Positions 44,446-52,439 of a DNA stretch of 64,000 nucleotides are shown here, piece by piece. The stretch covers positions 186,001-250,000 of the forward strand of contig NZ_JAFBCB010000001.1 in assembly GCF_016907455.1 (NCBI RefSeq), read 5' to 3'. Position numbers and translations under genes: made by a program. How positions within the stretch are numbered: position 1 is the stretch's first letter; the number at the start of each line of letters is the position of its first letter. Below the pieces are notes generated by a model. The model had not been told where the DNA came from. It saw nothing but the letters and a program-made list of their open reading frames with translations, and did not search any database. The stretch is from Brachybacterium muris (GTDB taxonomy: Bacteria; Actinomycetota; Actinomycetes; Actinomycetales; Dermabacteraceae).

Positions 44446-46004
44446 CGGACACCTCCGGCGTAGTAGTCGGCGCCACGGACGTATCCGCCGTCTTCCGCGG
44501 GTTCCTCGCGGGGTGGACGCAGGGCGGCGACCTTGTCCTGCCCGGTGGCCAAGATCGGGTGCAGATGCGCATAGCGCGGTGAACGGACCCGTCCCGTCAG
44601 CGCGAGTGCGCAGGCCGCCTCGACCCGATCTACGGAGAAGCGGCGAGAGAGCCGTAGCACCGCCAACGCGGGATCCAGGCCCTGTTCCACGATCGGCACG
44701 GACTCGAAGATCCGCTGGATCACGATCACCGTGGCCGGCCCGACCCGATCTGCCCACGCCCGCACCCTCTGCGCGTCCCAGGCCTGGAAACGCTCGCCCG
44801 CAGGTAGGTCCGCGTCGTTGGTGCGGTACTCATTGCTCGCGGTCTCCGGGAGCAGCAGGTGACTGGTCAGTCGCTGGCTGCCCTGATAGATCTCCAGCGT
44901 CCGGGCCGTGATGCGCAGATCGACCTTCGCGCCGATGTGCGCGAACGGCGCGGAGTAGAAGTTCCGCGCGAACGTGACGTGCCCGTTCCTGCCCACTCGT
45001 CGTCCGTAGTGCCATGTCGAGATCTCGTAGGGCACCGCCGGCAGCGGCGTCAGCAGCGGCCGCTCCTCCGCGTCGAACACGCTGGCGCGGGATCCGGGCC
45101 GCTTCTGGAACGGCTCCGCGTTATAGGCCTCCATCCGCTGCCCGATGGCGGCTGCAAGTTCGGGCAGGGACGTGAATCGCTGATCCCGCAGCCCGGCGAT
45201 GACCCAGGTCGCGACGTGCGCGACGGTGTTCTCCACGCTCGCCTTGTCTTTCGGTTTCCGCACCCTCCCCGGGAGCACCGCCGCCGAGTAATGCGCTGCC
45301 ATCTCGCGATACGCATCGTTCAGGACGATCTCGCCCTCGCGGGGGTGCTTCACCACACCGGTCTTGAGGTTGTCCGGAACGATCCTCGGGACCGTCCCGC
45401 CCAGCGCCTCGAACATCGCTACGTGCGCTCGCAGCCAGGACTCCTGGCGCATATCCAGCGCCGGGAAGCAGAACGCGTAACGAGAAAAAGGCAGGCAGGC
45501 AACGAACAAGAACACCTTCGAGACCTCGCCGGTGACCGGATCGGCCAGCTCCATCGTGGGGCCGGACCAGTCGACCTCCACGCTCTGGCCGGCCTTGTGA
45601 CCGACTCTCGAAGCGGCACCGGTGACCATGACGTGGTGCTGGTAGGTGCGGCAAAACCGGTCATACCCCATCGCCGGATCCCCAGCCGCCGTGGTCGCGT
45701 CGAAGTACTCGCCGTGCAACAGCTTCAGCGTCACGCCGACCCTGGCCATCTCTCGATGGACCTGTTCCCAGTCCGGCTGTGCGAACACGCTCTCGTGCTC
45801 GCCCCGGCCCGGGAACAACCGGGCATACACCTGCTCATCGGCGACGTCCGCGATATCGCCCCACCCGATCCCTGCAGCGTCAGCGGCCTCGAACACCGCC
45901 CTCACGGACTTGCGGGACATGCCCTGCGAGGACGAAATCGCTCGCCCCGACAGACCTTCTGCGCGCAGCTGGAGCACCAGCTTCGCCCTGATCTTCCGTA
46001 CCAT
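44442..46004 (-). CDS. istA: IS21-family transposase IstA
   Basis: A full 520-residue DDE transposase. N-terminal helix-turn-helix (about 18-40), catalytic D145 (VDWSG), D211 (PDNLK) and E258 (KASVEN), then the C-terminal beta-barrel and IstB-contacting tail. ATG 46004 is preceded by AAGGAG lying inside a perfect inverted repeat (46013-46025/46041-46053). It overlaps istB by four bases. Confidence 0.95.
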   Translation of the reverse strand: MVRKIRAKLVLQLRAEGLSGRAISSSQGMSRKSVRAVFEAADAAGIGWGDIADVADEQVYARLFPGRGEHESVFAQPDWEQVHREMARVGVTLKLLHGEYFDATTAAGDPAMGYDRFCRTYQHHVMVTGAASRVGHKAGQSVEVDWSGPTMELADPVTGEVSKVFLFVACLPFSRYAFCFPALDMRQESWLRAHVAMFEALGGTVPRIVPDNLKTGVVKHPREGEIVLNDAYREMAAHYSAAVLPGRVRKPKDKASVENTVAHVATWVIAGLRDQRFTSLPELAAAIGQRMEAYNAEPFQKRPGSRASVFDAEERPLLTPLPAVPYEISTWHYGRRVGRNGHVTFARNFYSAPFAHIGAKVDLRITARTLEIYQGSQRLTSHLLLPETASNEYRTNDADLPAGERFQAWDAQRVRAWADRVGPATVIVIQRIFESVPIVEQGLDPALAVLRLSRRFSVDRVEAACALALTGRVRSPRYAHLHPILATGQDKVAALRPPREEPAEDGGYVRGADYYAGGVR

Positions 46005-46012
46005 TCCAGATT

Positions 46013-46053
46013 GCTCCTTCCGCCGCGTGCCCTATACACACGGCGGAAGGAGC
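46013..46053 (-). promoter_or_regulatory. Hairpin sequestering the istA ribosome binding site
   Basis: Same 13-bp perfect inverted repeat as at 744-784. The anti-Shine-Dalgarno arm is upstream in the mRNA, the arm with AAGGAG downstream. Confidence 0.7.
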
Positions 46054-46166
46054 GTAGACAGAGCGGCCCCAACGACACCACTGGTGGTCCCGAACGACGC
46101 CACCGCTACGGCAGCGACGTGGCACCCGAACCCTCGATCAGCGGACCCCAGCGAGGCGAATATTCA

Positions 46167-46170
46167 CCGC
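46167..46170. repeat. Target site duplication CCGC, right copy (IS21-type)
   Basis: ccgc follows the IS21 end at 46166 and matches 43582-43585 at the other end. Confidence 0.9.
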
Positions 46171-47117
46171 ATCCCGGCAGGCCACCCGGACAGGTCCAGC
46201 AGTCCGGTCAGCTCCGCCACCCACGCCCCCTCGCGGATCCCGTCGGTATCGGTGTCATAGGCCGGAGTCCACGCCTGCGCCTCATCGATATGTTCCAGCA
46301 GGTCAGGAGTGTGCGCGGGGAGAGTGAACCCGACGGAGTAGGCCAGCCGCCGCCTGGTCATCCACTGGAGAAATTCCTTGGTGCCGCCGGCTCCGTCGGT
46401 GCGGATCAGAATCTTCTTCGACCCCCGCCTGCTCCGGGCCAGCAGGGCTGGTGGGAGCTGCGCGAGCGCGGCCTTGGTGACGGTGATGTGATCAGCCGCG
46501 GTGTTCGAGCCGGCGTTGCCGGGGCGGAGATGGATCGCCAGTGGTTCCCCAGTCCCTTCGCTGCCGTGGTCGAGGAACGCGCACAGCGGGTGATAGCCGA
46601 AGCCGCGTTTGAACGTCGGTGCGGCCTGCTCCTTCTCGCTGTGGACGTTGATCAGGGTGGCGTCGAGGTCGATGACCAGCGGGCTCTTCGCACTGGCCCC
46701 CGCGGCGGGGGAGTGCTCCCCGGCCAAGGCCCAGGCCCGTTCCCGCGCGGCGCGACGGGCATTCGAGATCGCCTCGATCACGGCGGGCGCGTCCTCAGCC
46801 AGCGTGGTGAGCATGCGGGAGATCGTGGGGGCCGAGGCGACGTCACCGAACAGGTCCGGTTCGCACCGCAGCAGATCAGCATCCGAAGCGTGCTCGCCGC
46901 CGATCGCGAGAGTGAGTGCGAGATCCAGCAGGACCTTCGAGCCGTGATGCTCTGCCAGCGGTTTCGTCCACGAATCCAGCGCCTCACGCAGCGAAGCAGC
47001 GAGGCCAGTGGCGTGAATCGTGTCGGTCAGCAGCACAGCGCCCGCATGCGCGAGGGCCGGAACCTCGGCGATGTCCACGCGCGGACGGGGGTAGAAGAAC
47101 AAGGTAGGGTGGGACAC
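46167..47117 (-). pseudogene. IS1380-family transposase, N-terminal part
   Basis: 317 codons from GTG 47117 to the point of IS21 insertion; inside the IS21 end a TGA stops the frame at once. It holds the N-terminal DNA-binding region and the acidic motifs VIDLDATL and ILIRTDGAGG, likely catalytic Asp residues. The remaining 153 codons are at 43120-43581. Confidence 0.92.
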
Positions 47118-47119
47118 CT

Positions 47120-47191
47120 GAAAGGTGCTCCTTCCAGCGGATGGGTACGGGTCTCAACACCTCGTATCATCCCAGGCCAGGAGCACCTTTC
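47120..47191 (-). promoter_or_regulatory. Inverted repeat covering the IS1380 transposase ribosome binding site
   Basis: Perfect 13-bp arms gaaaggtgctcct (47120-47132) and aggagcacctttc (47179-47191), loop 46 nt. The proximal arm contains the AGGAG that precedes GTG 47117 by 10 nt; the distal arm would pair with it in a read-through transcript. Analogous to the istA leader although the elements are unrelated. Confidence 0.65.
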
Positions 47192-47238
47192 GCCATTCAT
47201 TCCGCCGGTCGAGACCACACCCCCGTGAAATCTCGAGG

Positions 47239-47394
47239 CTCGGTGTCGATCACATGGGCGAGCACGTCGCGGGCGGCCCATCCCTCGCAGGGGCTGGGCG
47301 CGTCCCAGTCACGCACCTGGGTGATCACGGCCGTGAACGGCTTCTCGTGCTCGCGCCAGGTCTGCTGGATCGAGGTCGGTGGTGCCTGTCCCAT
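47239..47394 (-). pseudogene. TIGR03086/DinB-like metal-binding protein, N-terminal fragment
   Basis: The first 52 codons, from ATG 47394 (GGAGG 7 nt upstream) to the IS1380 insertion point. Includes the family start pattern (WDAPSPCEGWAARDVLAHV) with the first metal-binding His. The reading frame runs into the element and stops shortly after. The remainder is at 42514-42942. Divergent from the AraC gene. Confidence 0.9.
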
Positions 47395-47528
47395 GGTGTC
47401 CTCCGTGGTTGTGCGGTGACCGGAGCGCAGGTGCCCCGGGGCGTTGCCGCGACTGTAGGCGGGGCCGACGGCGGAGGTCTTGAACTTTTCCGACGGCACC
47501 GTCTCGGGGCGGCCTCTATCGTGTGCCC

Positions 47529-48347
47529 ATGGCCAGGCCCGAGGACGACGTGGAGCGGGCGCACCTGCGCGATCCCGCCGATCGCACCTTCGCCATCGCC
47601 CGGTACGCGCCCGCGCCGCAGCTCACGCCGTGGATCCGCCGATACTGGGTGCCGGTGTGGGAGGTGCCGGAGGGCGATGCGGCCGTGCAGAAGGTGCTGC
47701 AGTACCCGATCTGCCTGGCCATCACCACCCCGGCCTACTCCCGCTTCGCCGGGCCCACGCGCGGCCTGTCCGTGACGGAGCTGCGGGGCCGAGGCTGGGG
47801 TTTCGGAGTGATGTTCGCGCCGGCCGCCGGGGCGCGACTGCTCGACGGGCCGGTCTCCGCCCTTACCGACAGCTGGTGCGGTCTCGACGATGTGGAAGCG
47901 CTGCGGGGACTGACCGCCGAGATCACGGCGCTGATGGCAGCGGACCCGTCGGACCCGGAGATCCACGCACGCTGCCAGGAGCAGCTGGAGTCCAGGGTGG
48001 CGTCCCTGGGTGCGCCCGATGAGGAGTCCCTGCTGGTGAACGCCCTGGTGGAGACGGTGGAGAGCGATCCTGCCGTGGTCTCCGTGGGGCAGCTGTGCGA
48101 GAGGTTCGGCATCGGGCAGCGCGCGCTGCAGCGGCTCACCGCACGTCGCCTGGGCCTCAGCCCTGCCTGGCTGATTCGGCGCCGGCGCCTGCACGAGGCG
48201 GCCGGCCGCCTGCGTGAGAGGGAAGGGCGCCTGGCCGATGTCGCAGCGGAGCTGGGGTACGCCGACCAGGCCCATTTCTCCCGCGACTTCCGCACCACCA
48301 CCGGGATGACCCCGGCGCAGTTCGCCGGTCGATTCCGGGATGTGTGA
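47529..48347 (+). CDS. AraC-family transcriptional regulator
   Basis: A 272-residue regulator. Start taken as ATG 47529; GTG 47523 is an alternative. The N-terminal domain has the RYAPAPQLTPWIRRYW pattern of a DUF6597-like sensor, and the C-terminal 100 residues carry two AraC helix-turn-helices (FGIGQRALQRLTARRLGLSP; LADVAAELGYADQAHFSRDF). Divergent from the interrupted TIGR03086 gene, a common pairing, so it probably regulated that gene. Confidence 0.88.
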   Translation: MARPEDDVERAHLRDPADRTFAIARYAPAPQLTPWIRRYWVPVWEVPEGDAAVQKVLQYPICLAITTPAYSRFAGPTRGLSVTELRGRGWGFGVMFAPAAGARLLDGPVSALTDSWCGLDDVEALRGLTAEITALMAADPSDPEIHARCQEQLESRVASLGAPDEESLLVNALVETVESDPAVVSVGQLCERFGIGQRALQRLTARRLGLSPAWLIRRRRLHEAAGRLREREGRLADVAAELGYADQAHFSRDFRTTTGMTPAQFAGRFRDV

Positions 48348-48552
48348 GGCCGGCTCGCCCGGTGGCGACAGCACCGGCCGCTGCGTGGACAGTGCGACGT
48401 CGGCGCACCAGTTCGATCGCCGCGCCGATGCTCAGCGCCAGACCGGCACCGATGGCCACGCCCGCCGGCACGTTAGGGAGCGGCGGGCCGGGCGCGGTAC
48501 GGGGTTGGCCCTGGGATGCACCGGGGGATGTCCGGGGCTCTCAAGCGGGGGA

Positions 48553-50229
48553 TCAGGCCCGGATGGGCAGCACCCGGTCGATGCCGTCGCGATTGAACCC
48601 GGGCACATCAGGACGGGAATCGCTGCCTTCGACAGCGGTGCTGCTGCGGTCCGCGCCGTCCGTGCTGCTGCGGTCCGCCACCTCTGCGCTTGGGCGGTCA
48701 CCTCCGGATCCGCCTGCCGCTCCACCGCCGACGCGCTCCACGTTGGAGGCCAGGGGGATCTGGTGGGAGGCGCTCTCCAGGATGTGCATCAGGTACCCGG
48801 CGGTGTTGGGCAGGGCGATCACATCGCCCACGGCCACACCCTGCGGGAAGGCGAGGCGCCGACGCAGGATCAGCTCGGCCTCGATGCAGTAGGCGCCCAC
48901 CAGGAACCCTTCGAACGGGTCCGAGCGCTTCCGGCTGCCGTCCTCACCGGTGCGCACCAGGATCGGGTCCACCAGGAAGTCGTCGGAGGTGGAGCGGCAC
49001 TGGGTGCGGTTCATCTCCAGCCCCACCAGGGGCACGCCGTCGCTGGCACTGGTGCGCTGGATGACCCTCGCCAGTGTCATGCCGCAGCCGTCCATCATAG
49101 AGCGGCCCGGCTCGCAGCGCAGCTGCACCCCGCGCTCCCGCAGGGCCTGCCCGGCAGCGGTGCCCGGGCGGATCTCGTGGCCCAGGAGCTGCTCCAGCCA
49201 GGGCCCGCGGATCACCTGCTGGTGGTAGGGGTACACCTGCCGCAGCGGCTCCCCGCGCCAGGTCAGCGGGGCGGCTGGGGCGTCCCCGCCGGCGTCGGGG
49301 GCAGCCGCGGGTTGGCCATCGTCGGCCGCGCGATCACCCCCGCCGGGGCCCGACGCCGAGGCCTGCCGGTCGTGGGCGTGCCAGAAGGTGTCCCACTGCT
49401 CAGCATCGTCCAGGTAGCTCATCGGGATGCCGCCGCCGATGTCCACGAACGCGCCGTCCTGGGCCAGGCCGCGCTCGCGCAGCGCGTCGATCAACTCCAG
49501 CGCCTCCCCGAGGGCGGTGGCGCGCGCGATCGGGTCATAGCCGTGCAGGTGGAAGTGCACACCGTCCACCTTCAGCAGGTCACCCAGGCCACCGGAGTCG
49601 ATCAGCTCGAGCCAGGTGCGGGCCGACTCCCCGAAGCGGGTGGGCGGGATCAGGTCGCTGGGCCTGGGCGCGAGGCGCAGCGCCACGGGGAACGGCTCGG
49701 GGGCATCGGAGGCCCAGTCCGCGGGTCGACCTGGTTCCGCGCTCGGGGCGCCGGTGACCTGCTCGGCGACCCTCCGGGAGGCGGCCACCTCGTCGAGGTT
49801 GTCGAGCACCAGCAGTGAGCGGGACTTCAGGGCCAGGCGCAGCACCGGATCGGGCTTGATGGCCGCGGTGACCACCACGTCATGCGGTGGCACACCGGCC
49901 TCGACCACCTGGGCCAGCTCGCGCTCGCTGCCCACGTCGACCCCCAGCCCGGCGCGATGCGCGGCCCGCACCATGCCGAGGGTCTTGTTGGCCTTGCGGG
50001 CCACGAAGATCCGCAGGTCCACCCCGGAGGCCTCGGCCACCTCCGTGAGCTCTGCGGCGTTGCGCGGCAGCGCGGAGAAGTCGTGCACGTTCAGCGGGCT
50101 CCCGTAGCGCTCCAGCAGCGAGCTGCAGGTCGCAGGGTCCGCCAGCAGCTCCTGCATCCACGGCTCCAGACGGGCCGACAGCGGCGGGGTTCCCTGGCAT
50201 GCCTCGCGCAGGGTGGGTTCCTCGGTCAC
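48553..50229 (-). CDS. Y4yA-like PLP-dependent protein, type III decarboxylase fold
   Basis: A 558-residue protein starting at GTG 50229 (AGAGGA upstream). The alanine-racemase-like barrel binds PLP via K79 (FVARKANKT); later motifs are VHFHLHGYD, VDIGGGIPMSY and RCEPGRSMMDGCG, as in diaminopimelate and ornithine decarboxylases. An insertion of about 45 residues rich in Gly/Ala/Asp (near 305-350) and a low-complexity tail are unusual. Third gene of an operon with an FAD-binding protein and a SbnA-like enzyme. The substrate is unknown, and it may act in a diaminopropionate-type specialised pathway. Confidence 0.8.
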   Translation of the reverse strand: MTEEPTLREACQGTPPLSARLEPWMQELLADPATCSSLLERYGSPLNVHDFSALPRNAAELTEVAEASGVDLRIFVARKANKTLGMVRAAHRAGLGVDVGSERELAQVVEAGVPPHDVVVTAAIKPDPVLRLALKSRSLLVLDNLDEVAASRRVAEQVTGAPSAEPGRPADWASDAPEPFPVALRLAPRPSDLIPPTRFGESARTWLELIDSGGLGDLLKVDGVHFHLHGYDPIARATALGEALELIDALRERGLAQDGAFVDIGGGIPMSYLDDAEQWDTFWHAHDRQASASGPGGGDRAADDGQPAAAPDAGGDAPAAPLTWRGEPLRQVYPYHQQVIRGPWLEQLLGHEIRPGTAAGQALRERGVQLRCEPGRSMMDGCGMTLARVIQRTSASDGVPLVGLEMNRTQCRSTSDDFLVDPILVRTGEDGSRKRSDPFEGFLVGAYCIEAELILRRRLAFPQGVAVGDVIALPNTAGYLMHILESASHQIPLASNVERVGGGAAGGSGGDRPSAEVADRSSTDGADRSSTAVEGSDSRPDVPGFNRDGIDRVLPIRA

Positions 50230-50240
50230 GGCAGGTCCTC

Positions 50241-52439
50241 TCACTCGGGGGCGACAGCGGGGGCGGGGGCGGCAGGAGCAGATCCTTCTGCCGGTATGGC
50301 AGGAGCAGATCCTTCTGCCGGTATGGCAGGAGCAGATCCGTCCGCCGGTACGGCTGGGGAGGCCGCTACGGCTGGGGAGGCCGCTACGGCGGGAGCGGCG
50401 TCGTCAGCGCCCGTGATGCGCTCCGCGATCCGCCGGGCCCAGCATCGGCCCTCGTGGTGCAGGTGGCGGTTTAGCGAGTCGTGGCCGATGACATGGTCCT
50501 CTGTGGGCCGCCCGATCAGCGCGAGCCCGGCCACGGTCTGACCGTCGGCGGCGACCAGTGGCGCGTCATCGCGGCCGACGGGGGAGCCGGCCTCGTCGAT
50601 CATCGCCCCCCGCCTGCCGGGCCGCACCTGAACCAGGCCGCGGCGCAGCAGCGACCCCGCCAGCTCGTCGGTGAGGTTCAGCAGACCGGGCGGGGTGAGC
50701 ACCGCGTCGATCACCACGTCGACATCGCCGCCCGACGGTGCGTCGTCGTGCCGGCCAGTGGCAGTGGCGTCGTCGTGCCGGCCAGTGGCAGTGGCGTCAT
50801 CGTGCCGGGTGGTGGCAGTGGCGTCGGAGCTGTCGGCCACCGGCGCCTCATGGATGCCAGCGCCGTCGATGCCAGCCTCACCGTCCATCCAGGACAGGTC
50901 CACCGCGCCGGAGTCGATCATCGCCAGCAGCTTGCGGGCGTTGACCAGCGGAGGGCCGAAGGCGAAGCGCTCCAGCGCCTGGGCGGCCTGCCGGAAGCGC
51001 GCCCACTCCTCCTCGGGGGCGTCGCTGCCGCGCAGGCCGGCGGAGATCTGGGAGTAGAGGGTCTGCCACACGCGGCCCAGCGCCCAGGCCGGACCGGGCG
51101 AGCGGTGGCCCTGGGCCGTCTCGATGCTGCGACGCAGCGCCGCCTCGGCGCGCCCCGGGCCGCGGGGCAGATCGGGTTCCGCACCGGTGCTTAGCGTGTG
51201 CGCGACGGCCGCGCGAGAGTCGACGACGGTGTCGCGCGTATCCCGTCCCGAGGTGCTGGCGTGCTGCTTGGGCGCGGATGTTCCCTCGAGCATGGCGGTG
51301 GCGGCATCGACCACGATCGCCAGCACCGCGTCCGGGCCCATGCCCTGGTCGGAGGTGAATCGGGCGCGGGCCTGCTCGACGGCGCGCTCGCCGGCCGCGG
51401 TCAGAGTTGTTCCAGGGTCCGGCTTCGCGTCCAGCAGCAGGCCCTGCCGGGTGATCGGCCGGATCACGGTCGGCTCGTGCGGCCCGCGGGAGTGCACCAG
51501 GCGTGAAGGGGCATCCGCCTCGGTGCCGCCGGTCGCGTCGACGTCGGTGCTCTCGGTGAAGGTGCCGCCGCGGCCCTCGGTGAGGGTCAGGCAGGCGTCG
51601 ATGAAGGTCAGCGCCCCGCCGCGCACCGCGACCCGGGAACCGGGCGGGACCTGCTCGGCGCTGAGCATCCACTCAGCGGGCAGCACCGCCGGGACCAGGG
51701 GGAGGGGGGAACTCCAGTGGTGCACCAGGGCGCCACGGTGGCCAGCGGCGTGACCGGTGACGATCAGCACCTCGTCCACCGGACCGACGTCCGCGGGAAC
51801 AGTGTCGGTGGTCAGATGCCAAGCGCTGCCCTCGCGCCGCAGGTCCGTCACCCGGGCCCGGGCTTGCTCCACGCGGGCATGGCGGGAGAGACCGTGGATC
51901 ATCTGCTGCCAGCGCTGGGCGAGGTACTCGCCGACCACCGCGCGCGGCGGGTACGGCTCGTCGGCCAGCGGCGGGTACGGGTCCTGCACCCAGCTAGGGT
52001 ACGCGGGGAAGTCGCCGGTGGCGGGCTCATCCAGGATCGCCGCGGTCACGTTCAGCCGCAGGTGGTGCGGCTGGCCGGGGTGGTAGGCGGTGCCGGTGCC
52101 CGGCACGGCGACAGGATCTATCACCGTCACGGTCAGGCCGGATGCTGCGGACGATTCGGAGCGCGCAGCTCCCGCGTCGTCGCCGGTGGCCGTGGCGGAG
52201 CCCGCAGCATCCAGCAGCGCGGTCAGCTCCTCCAGCGCGTACAGCGCCTTCGGGCCGGCACCGACGACGGCGATCCGCAGCGGCGCACCAGCGGCCGGGC
52301 GAAGCGGTGTCTCAGCGGCTGCCAGGGGCAGTGCGGTGCGGTCGTTGCGAATCGGGCGGGCAGCACCGTCGCTGCGGGCCGGATGGGCCGTGCCGGTCGG
52401 ATGGGCGGTGCCGGTCGGGACGTAGGGCTGCTCAGTCAC
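50241..52439 (-). CDS. FAD/NAD(P)-binding protein of unknown substrate
   Basis: A 732-residue flavoprotein starting at GTG 52439, overlapping the SbnA-like gene by 8 bp. The Rossmann motif IAVVGAGPKALYAL near residue 60, GTGTAYHPGQPHHLRLN near 125 and VLIVTGHAAGHRG fit the FAD/NAD(P)-binding (FAD-NAD_binding_9-like) family. In-frame repeats give DDATATGRH units near 600 and APAIPAEGS units at the C-terminus. Probably oxidises an amino-acid derivative handled by its PLP neighbours; inference only. Confidence 0.8.
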   Translation of the reverse strand: MTEQPYVPTGTAHPTGTAHPARSDGAARPIRNDRTALPLAAAETPLRPAAGAPLRIAVVGAGPKALYALEELTALLDAAGSATATGDDAGAARSESSAASGLTVTVIDPVAVPGTGTAYHPGQPHHLRLNVTAAILDEPATGDFPAYPSWVQDPYPPLADEPYPPRAVVGEYLAQRWQQMIHGLSRHARVEQARARVTDLRREGSAWHLTTDTVPADVGPVDEVLIVTGHAAGHRGALVHHWSSPLPLVPAVLPAEWMLSAEQVPPGSRVAVRGGALTFIDACLTLTEGRGGTFTESTDVDATGGTEADAPSRLVHSRGPHEPTVIRPITRQGLLLDAKPDPGTTLTAAGERAVEQARARFTSDQGMGPDAVLAIVVDAATAMLEGTSAPKQHASTSGRDTRDTVVDSRAAVAHTLSTGAEPDLPRGPGRAEAALRRSIETAQGHRSPGPAWALGRVWQTLYSQISAGLRGSDAPEEEWARFRQAAQALERFAFGPPLVNARKLLAMIDSGAVDLSWMDGEAGIDGAGIHEAPVADSSDATATTRHDDATATGRHDDATATGRHDDAPSGGDVDVVIDAVLTPPGLLNLTDELAGSLLRRGLVQVRPGRRGAMIDEAGSPVGRDDAPLVAADGQTVAGLALIGRPTEDHVIGHDSLNRHLHHEGRCWARRIAERITGADDAAPAVAASPAVAASPAVPADGSAPAIPAEGSAPAIPAEGSAPAAPAPAVAPE

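Larger units (their letters stand above)
43586..46166 (-). mobile_element. Complete IS21-family insertion sequence, 2,581 bp
   Basis: Ends read TGAGTATTCG inward from 43586 and TGAATATTCG inward from 46166 on the minus strand, with further subterminal similarity (GCGGTGG and GGGACCAC blocks). Flanked by CCGC at 43582-43585 and 46167-46170. It encodes istA and istB with a GTGA overlap. The terminal 897 bp match the copy at the left edge of the window. Confidence 0.95.
42947..47238 (-). mobile_element. IS1380-family element interrupted by an IS21-family element
   Basis: Outer ends are imperfect inverted repeats: CCTCGATGTTTCATCGGG inward from 42947 and CCTCGAGATTTCACGGGG inward (minus strand) from 47238. 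A 4-bp target duplication CTCG flanks them. Without the inner element and its CCGC duplication (2,585 bp) it is 1,707 bp long, a normal IS1380 size, with one transposase of 470 residues. Confidence 0.92.

Noticed and set aside
48157-48471. Minus-strand frame with a Gly/Ala hydrophobic start (VPAGVAIGAGLALSIG)
   Set aside because: It runs through the end of the AraC gene on the other strand and has no clear ribosome binding site; at best a remnant of a small membrane gene.
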